A stretch of DNA of 9,695 bases from Lachnospiraceae bacterium (GTDB lineage: Bacteria; Bacillota; Clostridia; Lachnospirales; Lachnospiraceae). The stretch is from assembly GCA_015057205.1 (NCBI GenBank), contig SVEW01000092.1, forward strand, positions 1 to 9,695. Direction: 5' to 3'. The notes under the pieces are model-generated. The model was not told the origin of the DNA, did no database searches, and saw only the letters and a program-made list of their open reading frames with translations. The translations under genes were made by a program, and so were the position numbers. This document shows positions 1 to 6,751 of the stretch, piece after piece. The first letter of the stretch is position 1. Every line of letters begins with the position of its first letter.

Positions 1-583
1 GGTTAACCAGTGTCCGGTAGGTGGCGCACCTGTTGGTGCTAAAATTGGCGAAATTATGGGCGTTAAAGCCGAAGAAGGCGAAAAGAAAGTTGCTTTTGTA
101 AAATGTATCGGAACCTGCGACAAGGCCAAAACCGATTACGATTACATTGGGTTGAAAGATTGTTCCATGGCAAAACGTGTACCGGGTGGTGGTCCAAAGT
201 CATGTAATTATGGTTGTCTTGGATTTGGTTCTTGCGTAAAGGCTTGTCCATTTGATGCCATCCATGTGATCAATGGTGTAGCAAAGGTTGATAAGGATGC
301 TTGTAAAGCCTGTGGTAAATGTATTGAAGCTTGTCCAAATAACCTGATTGAATTTGTACCATACAGCGCAGATCATATCGTACAATGTTCGAATAAGGAT
401 ATGGGTAAACAGGTCATGCAGGTATGCCAGGTTGGTTGTATTGCATGTCATCTTTGCGAAAAGAACTGTCCGGCAGGGGCAATTACGGTAGAGAACAATG
501 TTGCACATATTGACCAGTCAAAATGTACACATTGTGGTGCCTGTGCAGAGAAGTGTCCTAAAAAAGTCATTATGGCAAAATAA
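1..583 (+). CDS. rnfB: Electron transport complex subunit RnfB, 3' part (5' end outside window)
   Basis: RnfB is the polyferredoxin subunit of the membrane-bound Rnf complex, which passes electrons from reduced ferredoxin to NAD+ and pumps Na+ or H+. The reading frame is open from base 2 and begins with VNQCPVGGAP. Its Cys-Pro-x-Gly-Gly matches the last ligand of the N-terminal [4Fe-4S] domain, so the true start lies upstream and the ATG at 56 is internal. Counting from that ATG, four cysteine groups typical of 4Fe-4S ferredoxin domains follow: C50/C54/C60/C64, C83/C86/C89/C93, C124 or C128/C131/C134/C138, and C157/C160/C163/C167. Additional cysteines (C17, C21, C36, C111) fit the cluster-rich clostridial form. 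The membrane anchor is not in the window. A terminator follows 13 nt after the stop, so this is probably the last gene of its operon. The family assignment is secure; the number of clusters is inferred from motifs. Confidence 0.93.
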   Translation, partial: VNQCPVGGAPVGAKIGEIMGVKAEEGEKKVAFVKCIGTCDKAKTDYDYIGLKDCSMAKRVPGGGPKSCNYGCLGFGSCVKACPFDAIHVINGVAKVDKDACKACGKCIEACPNNLIEFVPYSADHIVQCSNKDMGKQVMQVCQVGCIACHLCEKNCPAGAITVENNVAHIDQSKCTHCGACAEKCPKKVIMAK

Positions 584-596
584 CAATGTACGGTTT

Positions 597-628
597 AAGT
601 CGGCAACATTTACGTTGCCGACTTTTTT
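597..628 (+). terminator. Intrinsic terminator of the rnf operon
   Basis: A perfect 11-bp inverted repeat (AAGTCGGCAAC at 597-607 and GTTGCCGACTT at 614-624) encloses a 6-nt loop. It runs into six T residues at 623-628. It lies 13 nt after the rnfB stop, a standard Rho-independent terminator position. Confidence 0.95.
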
Positions 629-630
629 AT

Positions 631-659
631 TTGCAAAATCCGAGTAAGTTTGCTATACT
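631..659 (+). promoter_or_regulatory. Sigma-A type promoter for the DUF896-miaB-ruvAB unit
   Basis: A -35 box TTGCAA (631-636) and a -10 box TATACT (654-659) are separated by exactly 17 nt, each one mismatch from some consensus position. Transcription would start near 666, giving a leader of about 27 nt before the ATG at 693. The -35 box begins 3 nt after the terminator T-run. No clear LexA box of the Gram-positive form (GAAC-N4-GTTC) is seen here. Confidence 0.8.
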
Positions 660-692
660 TTCATAAGGTATGCGATTAGAAAGGATAGAACA

Positions 693-914
693 ATGACAGA
701 GGAAAAGATTGCTCGTATTAATGAACTTTATCATAAGTCCAAAGCAGAAGGACTAACAGAAGAAGAAAAGAAGGAACAGTTTATGCTTCGACAGGAATAT
801 ATTTCTGCAATTAAGGGGGCGATTGCGTCCCAAATGGAAAATGTCAGCATAGAAGAAGCTGATGGCTCGATTGTAAATGTAAGTGAACGCAGACAACAGA
901 AAGGAAAGAATTAG
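693..914 (+). CDS. DUF896 family protein (YnzC-like)
   Basis: This is a small 73-residue, highly charged protein of unknown biochemical role. Residues 5-53 match the DUF896 pattern: a helical hairpin beginning KIARINEL, a turn at GLTEEEK, then a second helix with LRQEYISAIK and the end of the domain near QMENVSI. The remaining tail is polar and ends in basic residues. The length is close to the B. subtilis member YnzC (about 77 residues). The ATG at 693 is preceded by AAGGA at 681-685 with 7 nt spacing. The stop lies 2 nt before the miaB start, so the two are probably translationally coupled. In B. subtilis ynzC belongs to the LexA-controlled yneA operon; here the partners are miaB and ruvAB. 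No enzyme motif or membrane segment is visible, and function remains unknown. Confidence 0.88.
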   Translation: MTEEKIARINELYHKSKAEGLTEEEKKEQFMLRQEYISAIKGAIASQMENVSIEEADGSIVNVSERRQQKGKN

Positions 915-916
915 GT

Positions 917-2368
917 TTGAGTAAGAAGATAACAGTCAACCCGGTTCTTCAGGCTATAATGAATGAGGCTCCGGTGGAAGATGCAGATAGACAGGAATAT
1001 TTTATCGCGATAGCAAAAAAGGAAGTAGAGCGACTTAAGAAGGAAGCTGGTCGCGATATGACATGTTGCGTAAATACATTTGGATGCCAGATGAATGCAA
1101 GAGACTCGGAGAAAATTCTTGGTGTTCTTGAAATGGCAGGATATGTGGAATCACAGGACGAACATGCTGATTTTGTAATCTATAATACCTGTACGGTTCG
1201 GGAGAATGCATGCAACCGCGTTTATGGACGGTTGGGATATTTAAGTACTTTAAAGAAAAAAAATGACTATATGAAAATTGCACTCTGTGGATGTATGATG
1301 CAGGAAGAACATGTTCGTAAGAAAATTCATTCCAGCTATCCCTTTGTAGATCTTGTATTTGGCACACATAATATTTACCAGTTTGCAGAATTGCTTGTAA
1401 TGGCACTTTATAGCAACTATCAGGTTGTAGAAGTAATAGAGGGAAATGAGAAAATTGTTGAAGAACTTCCAATTGTTCGCAAATATGCATACAAATCCGG
1501 TGTAAATATTACGTTTGGCTGTAATAATTTTTGTAGCTATTGTATTGTACCTTATGTACGTGGTCGTGAGAAAAGCCGTGAACCAAAGGATATTCTCCGC
1601 GAAATAGAGAAGCTGGCTGCGGATGGTGTAGTAGAAGTAATGTTACTTGGTCAGAACGTCAATTCCTATGGAAAAGGATTACAAGATCCCATTACCTTTG
1701 CCGAACTTCTTCGAGAAGTAGAAAAAATTGATGGCATTGAAAGAATCCGTTTTATGACTTCTCATCCTAAGGATTTGTCAGATGATTTAATAGATGTAAT
1801 GGCGAAATCAAAGAAGATATGTCGTCACTTACATTTACCTGTTCAATCCGGAAGTTCTCGTATTTTGAAGATTATGAATCGACACTATGATAGAGAACAT
1901 TATTTAAATCTGGTTAAGAAAATCCGTGAGAAATTACCGGATGTTGCCCTAACAACAGATATAATTGTAGGTTTTCCTGGGGAAACAGAGGAGGATTTTG
2001 CAGACACGTTATCCCTTGTTAGAGAAGTAGAGTATGATAGTGCCTTTACTTTTATCTATTCCAAACGTACCGGTACACCGGCAGCTACTATGCCGGATCA
2101 GGTACCAGAAGACGTGGTGAAAGAGCGCTTTGACCGTTTACTAAAAGTAGTTCAGGAAATTTCTGAAAAAAAAGCCATGGTTTATGAAGGAACAGATGTA
2201 ACGGTACTGGTAGAAACAGTAAATGAACAGAATCCTGCCCTTGTAACCGGACGTATGAGTAATAATTCTATTGTTCATTTTCCGGGTAATAAAGAATTAA
2301 TTGGAACGCTTGTATCCGTTCATTTAGATGAATGTAAAGGATTTTATTATTTGGGAACCCAAAATTAA
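917..2368 (+). CDS. miaB: tRNA-2-methylthio-N6-dimethylallyladenosine synthase MiaB
   Basis: MiaB is a radical-SAM methylthiotransferase that converts i6A37 to ms2i6A37 in tRNAs reading UNN codons. The 483-residue protein shows three parts in order. The first is an N-terminal UPF0004 domain with TFGCQMN (C57), NTCTVRENA (C92) and LCGCMM (C126), which bind the auxiliary cluster. The second is the radical-SAM motif at C202/C206/C209 followed by VPYVRGREKSR. The third is a C-terminal TRAM domain over roughly residues 410-480. NTCTVRENA separates MiaB from the related MtaB and RimO. The start is taken as TTG at 917, because AAAGGAAAG at 900-908 stands 8 nt upstream. The next in-frame ATG (959, residue 15) would leave this site unused. 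An N-terminal extension of about 45 residues before the domain is common in Firmicute MiaB. ruvA follows after 15 nt. Confidence 0.96.
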   Translation: MSKKITVNPVLQAIMNEAPVEDADRQEYFIAIAKKEVERLKKEAGRDMTCCVNTFGCQMNARDSEKILGVLEMAGYVESQDEHADFVIYNTCTVRENACNRVYGRLGYLSTLKKKNDYMKIALCGCMMQEEHVRKKIHSSYPFVDLVFGTHNIYQFAELLVMALYSNYQVVEVIEGNEKIVEELPIVRKYAYKSGVNITFGCNNFCSYCIVPYVRGREKSREPKDILREIEKLAADGVVEVMLLGQNVNSYGKGLQDPITFAELLREVEKIDGIERIRFMTSHPKDLSDDLIDVMAKSKKICRHLHLPVQSGSSRILKIMNRHYDREHYLNLVKKIREKLPDVALTTDIIVGFPGETEEDFADTLSLVREVEYDSAFTFIYSKRTGTPAATMPDQVPEDVVKERFDRLLKVVQEISEKKAMVYEGTDVTVLVETVNEQNPALVTGRMSNNSIVHFPGNKELIGTLVSVHLDECKGFYYLGTQN

Positions 2369-2370
2369 CA

Positions 2371-2375
2371 GAGGA
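2371..2375 (+). promoter_or_regulatory. Ribosome binding site that decides the ruvA start
   Basis: GAGGA stands 8 nt before the ATG at 2384. It is only 2 nt before an in-frame TTG at 2378, which is too close. The ATG is therefore the start. Confidence 0.75.
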
Positions 2376-2383
2376 TTTTGACA

Positions 2384-2989
2384 ATGTATGCATTTATAAA
2401 AGGACGAATTGACGATATATCCGAAGGAATCGTTACAATTGATGTAAACGGTGTCGGGTATGAAATATTTGTTCCGGTGAGTGTATTAGAACAATTACCG
2501 GCTGTAGGCAATGAAGTAAAGCTATATACGTTTCTTAACGTACGAGAAGATGCCATGGTACTTTATGGGTTTTCAACACGTGAGGATAAGCGTATTTTTC
2601 AAATGCTGCTGGGAGTAAGCGGAATTGGTCCTAAGGGAGCATTATCAATTTTATCTGCAATGACACCGGACGAACTTAAATTTGCTATTTTAGCAGGAGA
2701 TGATAAGCAAATTGCTAAAGCGCCTGGGATTGGCAAGAAAATGGCGCAAAAAATGATTATTGAATTAAAGGATAAGCTGGATTTGGCTGAAGCCTTAGAA
2801 ACATCCCTTACACATTCCCAAATAACAGAAAATGCAAGCACAAGTGCCAAAAACGATGCCATCAGCGCTTTGACATCACTTGGATACTCAGCAACGGAAA
2901 GTATGCGCGCTGTTTCAGAATGTGAAATTTTACCGGATATGGATGTAGAGGCAATATTAAAGCAAGCATTAAAGAAGCTTGCATTTTAA
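2384..2989 (+). CDS. ruvA: Holliday junction branch migration protein RuvA
   Basis: RuvA binds four-way DNA junctions as a tetramer and loads the RuvB motor for branch migration in recombinational repair. The 201-residue protein, starting MYAFIKGRID, is of normal family length. Residues 1-62 form the OB-fold domain and include VREDA at 53-57; E55 and D56 match the acidic-pin residues of E. coli RuvA by position. Domain II has the two helix-hairpin-helix motifs, GVSGIGPKGAL (77-87) and APGIGKKMAQKM (113-124). A polar linker at about 138-156 leads to domain III (about 157-201, ALTSLGY), which contacts RuvB. An in-frame TTG six bases upstream (2378) would add two residues, but the ribosome binding site favours the ATG. 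It sits 15 nt after miaB and 21 nt before ruvB, so co-transcription is expected. No ruvC is seen in the window. Confidence 0.97.
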   Translation: MYAFIKGRIDDISEGIVTIDVNGVGYEIFVPVSVLEQLPAVGNEVKLYTFLNVREDAMVLYGFSTREDKRIFQMLLGVSGIGPKGALSILSAMTPDELKFAILAGDDKQIAKAPGIGKKMAQKMIIELKDKLDLAEALETSLTHSQITENASTSAKNDAISALTSLGYSATESMRAVSECEILPDMDVEAILKQALKKLAF

Positions 2990-3010
2990 TAATAGAATGA
3001 GGATGGTTTC

Positions 3011-4009
3011 ATGGAGAAACGAATAATTTCAACACAATTGCAGGAAGAGGATATGACCATAGATCACAGCCTGCGCCCGCAAAGGTTAGACGAATATATT
3101 GGTCAGGAAAAAGTAAAAAACAATCTGAAAGTCTATATTGAAGCTGCCAAGGAACGCAATGAGCCACTGGATCATGTGTTATTTTACGGGCCTCCGGGTC
3201 TTGGAAAAACCACACTATCCGGTATCATTGCGAATGAAATGGGGGTTAATGTTAAAATTACTTCCGGACCGGCAATTCAAAAGCCCGGTGATATGGCATC
3301 TATACTAAACAATCTGGGCGAAGGGGATTTGTTATTTGTTGATGAAATTCACCGTTTAAACAGACAGGTAGAAGAAGTACTGTATCCGGCCATGGAGGAT
3401 TTTGCCATTGATATTATGATTGGTAAGGGGACGACAGCCCGGTCGATTCGTTTGGATTTGCCGAAATTTACTTTGGTAGGTGCAACTACCCGAGCAGGAT
3501 TATTATCTGCACCATTACGTGATCGTTTTGGTGTAGTCAACCACCTTGAATTCTATACACCGGAAGAACTACAGATTATTATTGAACATTCCGCAAGGAA
3601 GCTAAATGTGAAAATTGATAAAGATGGTGCCTATGAATTGGCACGACGTTCTCGCGGCACGCCACGACTTGCCAATCGTTTGCTTAAAAGAGTGCGTGAT
3701 TTTGCACAGGTAAAATATAATGGTATCATTACAAAGGAAGTGGCAGACGAAGTATTAAATCGTTTAGAAGTCGACAGCCTTGGTTTGGATACAAATGATA
3801 GAACGATTCTACTTACTATGATTGATAAATTTTCCGGTGGACCACTTGGGCTTGATACACTTGCAGCAGCAATCGGCGAAGATGCAGGAACCATTGAAGA
3901 TGTATACGAACCGTATCTTGTTCAGAATGGATTTTTACTACGTACACCGCGTGGTCGAATGGTAACCGATTTTGCATATAAACATTTACATCGTGTAAGA
4001 GAAGTATAA
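3011..4009 (+). CDS. ruvB: Holliday junction branch migration DNA helicase RuvB
   Basis: RuvB is the AAA+ hexameric motor that, with RuvA, drives branch migration of Holliday junctions. The 332-residue length is standard. Visible motifs are the N-terminal LRPQRLDEYIGQ, Walker A GPPGLGKTT (60-68), Walker B LLFVDEIH (107-114), and the sensor-1 region GATTRAGLLSAPLRDRFG (157-174) with the conserved arginine R170 before DRFG. The lid region carries GTPRLANRLLKRVRDFA. The C-terminal winged helix ends with TPRGRMVTDFAYKHL. The ATG at 3011 follows GAGGATGG at 2999-3006. The gene is the last of the unit that starts at the DUF896 gene; after it come a weak hairpin and a new promoter. All key residues are intact. 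Confidence 0.98.
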   Translation: MEKRIISTQLQEEDMTIDHSLRPQRLDEYIGQEKVKNNLKVYIEAAKERNEPLDHVLFYGPPGLGKTTLSGIIANEMGVNVKITSGPAIQKPGDMASILNNLGEGDLLFVDEIHRLNRQVEEVLYPAMEDFAIDIMIGKGTTARSIRLDLPKFTLVGATTRAGLLSAPLRDRFGVVNHLEFYTPEELQIIIEHSARKLNVKIDKDGAYELARRSRGTPRLANRLLKRVRDFAQVKYNGIITKEVADEVLNRLEVDSLGLDTNDRTILLTMIDKFSGGPLGLDTLAAAIGEDAGTIEDVYEPYLVQNGFLLRTPRGRMVTDFAYKHLHRVREV

Positions 4010-4016
4010 TTTTCTG

Positions 4017-4035
4017 AAAATGGTTGTCATTTTTT
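4017..4035 (+). terminator. Weak hairpin after ruvB, possible terminator
   Basis: AAAATG (4017-4022) pairs with CATTTT (4028-4033) around a 5-nt loop, and the T-run continues to 4035. The stem has only six pairs, five of them A-T, and it overlaps the -35 box of the following promoter. It may give partial termination or be incidental. Confidence 0.25.
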
Positions 4036-4052
4036 GTGCAAAAGGGTATAAT
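4024..4052 (+). promoter_or_regulatory. Sigma-A type promoter for zapA
   Basis: A -35 box TTGTCA (4024-4029) and a consensus -10 box TATAAT (4047-4052) are 17 nt apart. The predicted start near 4059 gives a leader of about 50 nt, in which only short TTTGAT-like repeats are visible. It lets zapA be expressed apart from ruvAB. Confidence 0.82.
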
Positions 4053-4108
4053 GAACTATATCTTTAGAGTTTGATTGATTTTGATGAATAGAATAGGATG
4101 GATAAGTT

Positions 4109-4528
4109 ATGACGACGAAGTCAAATGCAGAAGTTATTATAGGAGGCAAGGTATATACCTTAAGTGGATATGAGAGCGAAGAATACATGCATAAGGTTGC
4201 CTCTTTTATAAACAAGAAATTAGAAGAGTTGTCTACGACGATGGAAGGATATAATCATCTTTCTATGGAACAGAAGGCTCTCTTGATGGAATTGAATTTG
4301 ACGGATGAATATTTTAAATCAAGAGAACGCGTAGAACAATTAGAAGAAGATTTAGAAGAATTTAAGAAGGGGCAGGCGGAGATGAAACATGAGTTGATAT
4401 CCCTTCAGATTAAACTTGACACCATGAAGGAAACGATTCTTGAATTGGAGTCGAAGAACAAAGAGCTTACCCATATTAAGGAACAGTTGGAGAACTCTTT
4501 AGAAGATAAGTTACTTGGAAATTCATAA
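4109..4528 (+). CDS. zapA: Cell division protein ZapA, with extended coiled coil
   Basis: ZapA binds FtsZ and promotes bundling of its filaments at the division ring. The N-terminal part of this 139-residue protein has the ZapA pattern: a beta strand with VIIGGKVYTLSG (9-20), then SEEYMHKVASFINKKLEEL (23-41) and the helix with ALLMELNLTDEYFK (57-70). From about residue 71 to 135 the sequence is a nearly unbroken, charged heptad-like helix with no proline. B. subtilis ZapA is about 85 residues, so roughly 50 residues are additional coiled coil. The ATG at 4109 is preceded by AGGATGG at 4095-4101. The gene has its own promoter and is followed by a terminator-like hairpin, so it may be a single-gene unit. 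Downstream wall-synthesis genes support a division role. Family confidence is high; the role of the long tail is unknown. Confidence 0.9.
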   Translation: MTTKSNAEVIIGGKVYTLSGYESEEYMHKVASFINKKLEELSTTMEGYNHLSMEQKALLMELNLTDEYFKSRERVEQLEEDLEEFKKGQAEMKHELISLQIKLDTMKETILELESKNKELTHIKEQLENSLEDKLLGNS

Positions 4529-4539
4529 CAATAGAATCC

Positions 4540-4582
4540 AACTCCGTTTTGTAATTAAGCAAAATGGAGTTATTTCTATTTT
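4540..4582 (+). terminator. Probable intrinsic terminator after zapA
   Basis: AACTCCGTTTTG (4540-4551) pairs with CAAAATGGAGTT (4560-4571) over 12 positions, with one G-U pair and an 8-nt loop. The following tract (ATTTCTATTTT) is T-rich but interrupted, so termination may be incomplete. It begins 11 nt after the zapA stop. Confidence 0.65.
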
Positions 4583-4590
4583 GGTAGAAT
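4582..4590 (+). promoter_or_regulatory. Possible extended -10 promoter before the U32 gene
   Basis: TGGTAGAAT fits an extended -10 element (TG-N-TAGAAT, hexamer 4585-4590). It has no convincing -35 box, since that position falls in the terminator hairpin. Transcription would start near 4597, leaving a very short leader before the ATG at 4614. Read-through from the zapA promoter is the alternative. Confidence 0.3.
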
Positions 4591-4613
4591 ATTAGAAAAG
4601 AAGGGAACACTAT

Positions 4614-6743
4614 ATGAAACATGAATTATTAGCACCGGCTGGAAATTTATCCATTTTTTATGCTGTTGTTAATGCCGGGGCAAATGCCGTTTATGTTGGC
4701 GGGCCTAAATTTGGTGCCAGAGCTTATGCAAAAAATTTTACAACAGAAGAATTGATAGAAGCAATTACTTATGCTCACCTTCATCAGGTCAAGGTATATA
4801 TGACGGTAAATACATTAATCAAAGAAAATGAACTTGCAGAATGCATTGAAATGATGATTCCTTTTTATAAAGCCGGATTGGATGGCGTGATTCTTCAGGA
4901 TATGGGGGTTTTTCGTGCTTTTCGCAAGCATTTCCCCAATATGGAACTGCATGCAAGCACGCAAATGTCTGTTAGCAACGTACATGGTGCAAAACTATTA
5001 AAAGAAGCAGGCATTGTACGCATTGTTCCCTCTAGAGAATTATCACTTGAAGAAATTAAACGCATTCACGAAGAAGCGGATATTGAAATCGAATCCTTTA
5101 TTCATGGAGCACTGTGTTATTGCTATTCCGGACAATGTCTGATGAGCAGTTTTATCGGGGGCCGTAGCGGAAATCGCGGACGCTGCGCCCAACCATGCAG
5201 ATTGCCCTATGAAGTTTATGATTCCGAGACAAAACGTATTCGTGAATCCGGTCCTATTTTAAGTTTAAAGGATCTATGCACCATTACGTTTTTACCTCAG
5301 TTATTGGATGCCGGCATATTTTCTTTAAAAATTGAAGGGCGTATGAAACAGGCCTCCTATGCCTATACCGTTGTGTCCATATACCGTAAATATTTAGATT
5401 ATTACGAAGCTAATGGTGCAAAGGGTTATGAAGTTAGCCGCAAGGACATTGAGACGTTATTAGCAGCAGGAAACCGTGATGGTTTTACCGATGGATACTA
5501 TTTTCGCCATAATGGAAAAGAAATGCTAACAACCGGCTCTGCATCCCACGCAAGCAGTGATGGTGCCTTGGACGAAGCAACTCTTTGTGCAAAAAAGAAA
5601 ATTGCAATTCATGGCACATGTTCCTTACGCATAAATAAACCGGTCTCGTTGCAGATTTATATAGGAGATCAGCTCGTTACAATTGAGGGGGATGTTGTAC
5701 AGGAAGCAACATCAAAAGGTATGACGCAGGAACAAGTCCATAAACAGCTTTCAAAGACAGGAACTAGCGACTTTGAATGGAGTTCATTAGACGTAGAAAT
5801 GGAGTCTCAGGTGTTTTTGCCGGTTTCTTCTTTAAATCAATTGAGACGTATTGCATTTTCTAAAATAACGGATCTGTTAACCTTTAGAAGAACTTATGTA
5901 GAACCGGAAGATTCTACTAATCGCATGCCTTTGAGCCATAAGGGTGGTCACGTTTCTGTATTGGTACGTACCATTCCACAATTGCGTCTCGTACTAAGTA
6001 AAGAATATATAACAAGAATTTACCTGGAAGTTACTACATTATTACCGGATGAAGAACCTGAGGTATTAGCGCTTATGCACGATGGAATCAGGAAGGGGCG
6101 TTCTTTTTATCTTGCCATGCCTTATGTTTTTCGAAAAGATAACGAAGTGGAATTTTCAAAACAGTGGAATTATTTTTCAGCAGTATGTGAAGGTGTATTG
6201 GCACGTTCTTATGATGGATTGGCTTATGCTAAATCCCTAAATGTGCCAATTATCTCGGATAGCTCTTTGTATGTTATGAATCAGACTGCGCAGGATCAAT
6301 TTAGAGAATATGGTGTACAAGAGATGACTATGTCCGTTGAACTTCATAAACGCGAGATGGTTAACTTAGAACAGACGGACACCGAGTGCATTGCATATGG
6401 CCGTATTCCGATGATGATATCTGCCGGTTGTGTATATAAAAATACAAAAAATTGCAAAAAGCAGCCTGGTATGCTGTACTTAAAGGATCGAAAAGGATAT
6501 GTTTTTCCGGTACGCAACGAATGTCGCGGTTGCTATAACGTTATGTATAACAGTACACCAACTTGTATATTTGCAAAGTCCGGTGAAACCATGTCCGGTA
6601 ACATACGATTACAGTTTTCAACAGAAACCGACAACGAGGTAAAGCAGGTGCTTTCCATTTTTGAACAGAATGTATTAGGAACCCCGGGCAATGTAAAATT
6701 GGACAATTTTACCTGGGGACATTATAAACGTGGCGTAGAATAG
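4614..6743 (+). CDS. U32 family protein, probable RNA hydroxylase of the RlhA/TrhP type (DUF3656-like middle region)
   Basis: The U32 family was first described as collagenase-like peptidases. The best-studied members (E. coli RlhA, TrhP; UbiU/UbiV) act in prephenate- or O2-independent hydroxylation and need Fe-S clusters. This 709-residue protein starts with the barrel motif ELLAPAGN and has the U32 signature around ESFIHGALCYCYSGQCLMSS (160-179). C168, C175, C191 and C222 have about the spacing of the four Fe-S ligands of UbiU. The size and the middle region (about 330-450) resemble RlhA, which modifies 23S rRNA, more than the shorter TrhP proteins. The C-terminal part adds a second cysteine group (C606, C614, C637, C640, C651). 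AAGGG at 4601-4605 precedes the ATG. No signal peptide is seen, so it is cytoplasmic. Its stop overlaps the ribosome binding site of the SEDS gene, indicating one operon. The exact RNA substrate cannot be told; a peptidase role is unlikely but not excluded. Confidence 0.88.
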   Translation: MKHELLAPAGNLSIFYAVVNAGANAVYVGGPKFGARAYAKNFTTEELIEAITYAHLHQVKVYMTVNTLIKENELAECIEMMIPFYKAGLDGVILQDMGVFRAFRKHFPNMELHASTQMSVSNVHGAKLLKEAGIVRIVPSRELSLEEIKRIHEEADIEIESFIHGALCYCYSGQCLMSSFIGGRSGNRGRCAQPCRLPYEVYDSETKRIRESGPILSLKDLCTITFLPQLLDAGIFSLKIEGRMKQASYAYTVVSIYRKYLDYYEANGAKGYEVSRKDIETLLAAGNRDGFTDGYYFRHNGKEMLTTGSASHASSDGALDEATLCAKKKIAIHGTCSLRINKPVSLQIYIGDQLVTIEGDVVQEATSKGMTQEQVHKQLSKTGTSDFEWSSLDVEMESQVFLPVSSLNQLRRIAFSKITDLLTFRRTYVEPEDSTNRMPLSHKGGHVSVLVRTIPQLRLVLSKEYITRIYLEVTTLLPDEEPEVLALMHDGIRKGRSFYLAMPYVFRKDNEVEFSKQWNYFSAVCEGVLARSYDGLAYAKSLNVPIISDSSLYVMNQTAQDQFREYGVQEMTMSVELHKREMVNLEQTDTECIAYGRIPMMISAGCVYKNTKNCKKQPGMLYLKDRKGYVFPVRNECRGCYNVMYNSTPTCIFAKSGETMSGNIRLQFSTETDNEVKQVLSIFEQNVLGTPGNVKLDNFTWGHYKRGVE

Positions 6744-6751
6744 GAGCAATC

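Noticed and set aside
641..652. CGAGTAAGTTTG near the first promoter as a degenerate LexA site
   Set aside because: The dyad is imperfect and has the wrong spacing compared with GAAC-N4-GTTC.
1307..1316. GAACATGTTC palindrome, similar to a LexA box
   Set aside because: The half-sites are only 2 nt apart instead of 4, and it lies deep inside miaB, where codon content explains it.
1035..1490. Open frame of 151 codons on the - strand
   Set aside because: It lies entirely within miaB, has no recognisable domain or ribosome binding site, and is explained as a shadow of the coding strand. Shorter - strand frames inside rnfB, ruvA, ruvB and the SEDS gene were rejected for the same reason.
2378..2383. 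TTG at 2378 as the ruvA start
   Set aside because: It is only 2 nt from the ribosome binding site, and RuvA proteins begin at the MYA/MIG position encoded by the ATG at 2384.
4009..4020. ATTTTCTGAAAAT-type symmetry after the ruvB stop
   Set aside because: It consists of A/T runs with a one-base centre and no T-tract, so it is not a credible terminator.
4070..4092. Short TTTGAT-like direct repeats in the zapA leader
   Set aside because: They are too short and AT-rich to separate from chance, with no spacing pattern suggesting a binding site.
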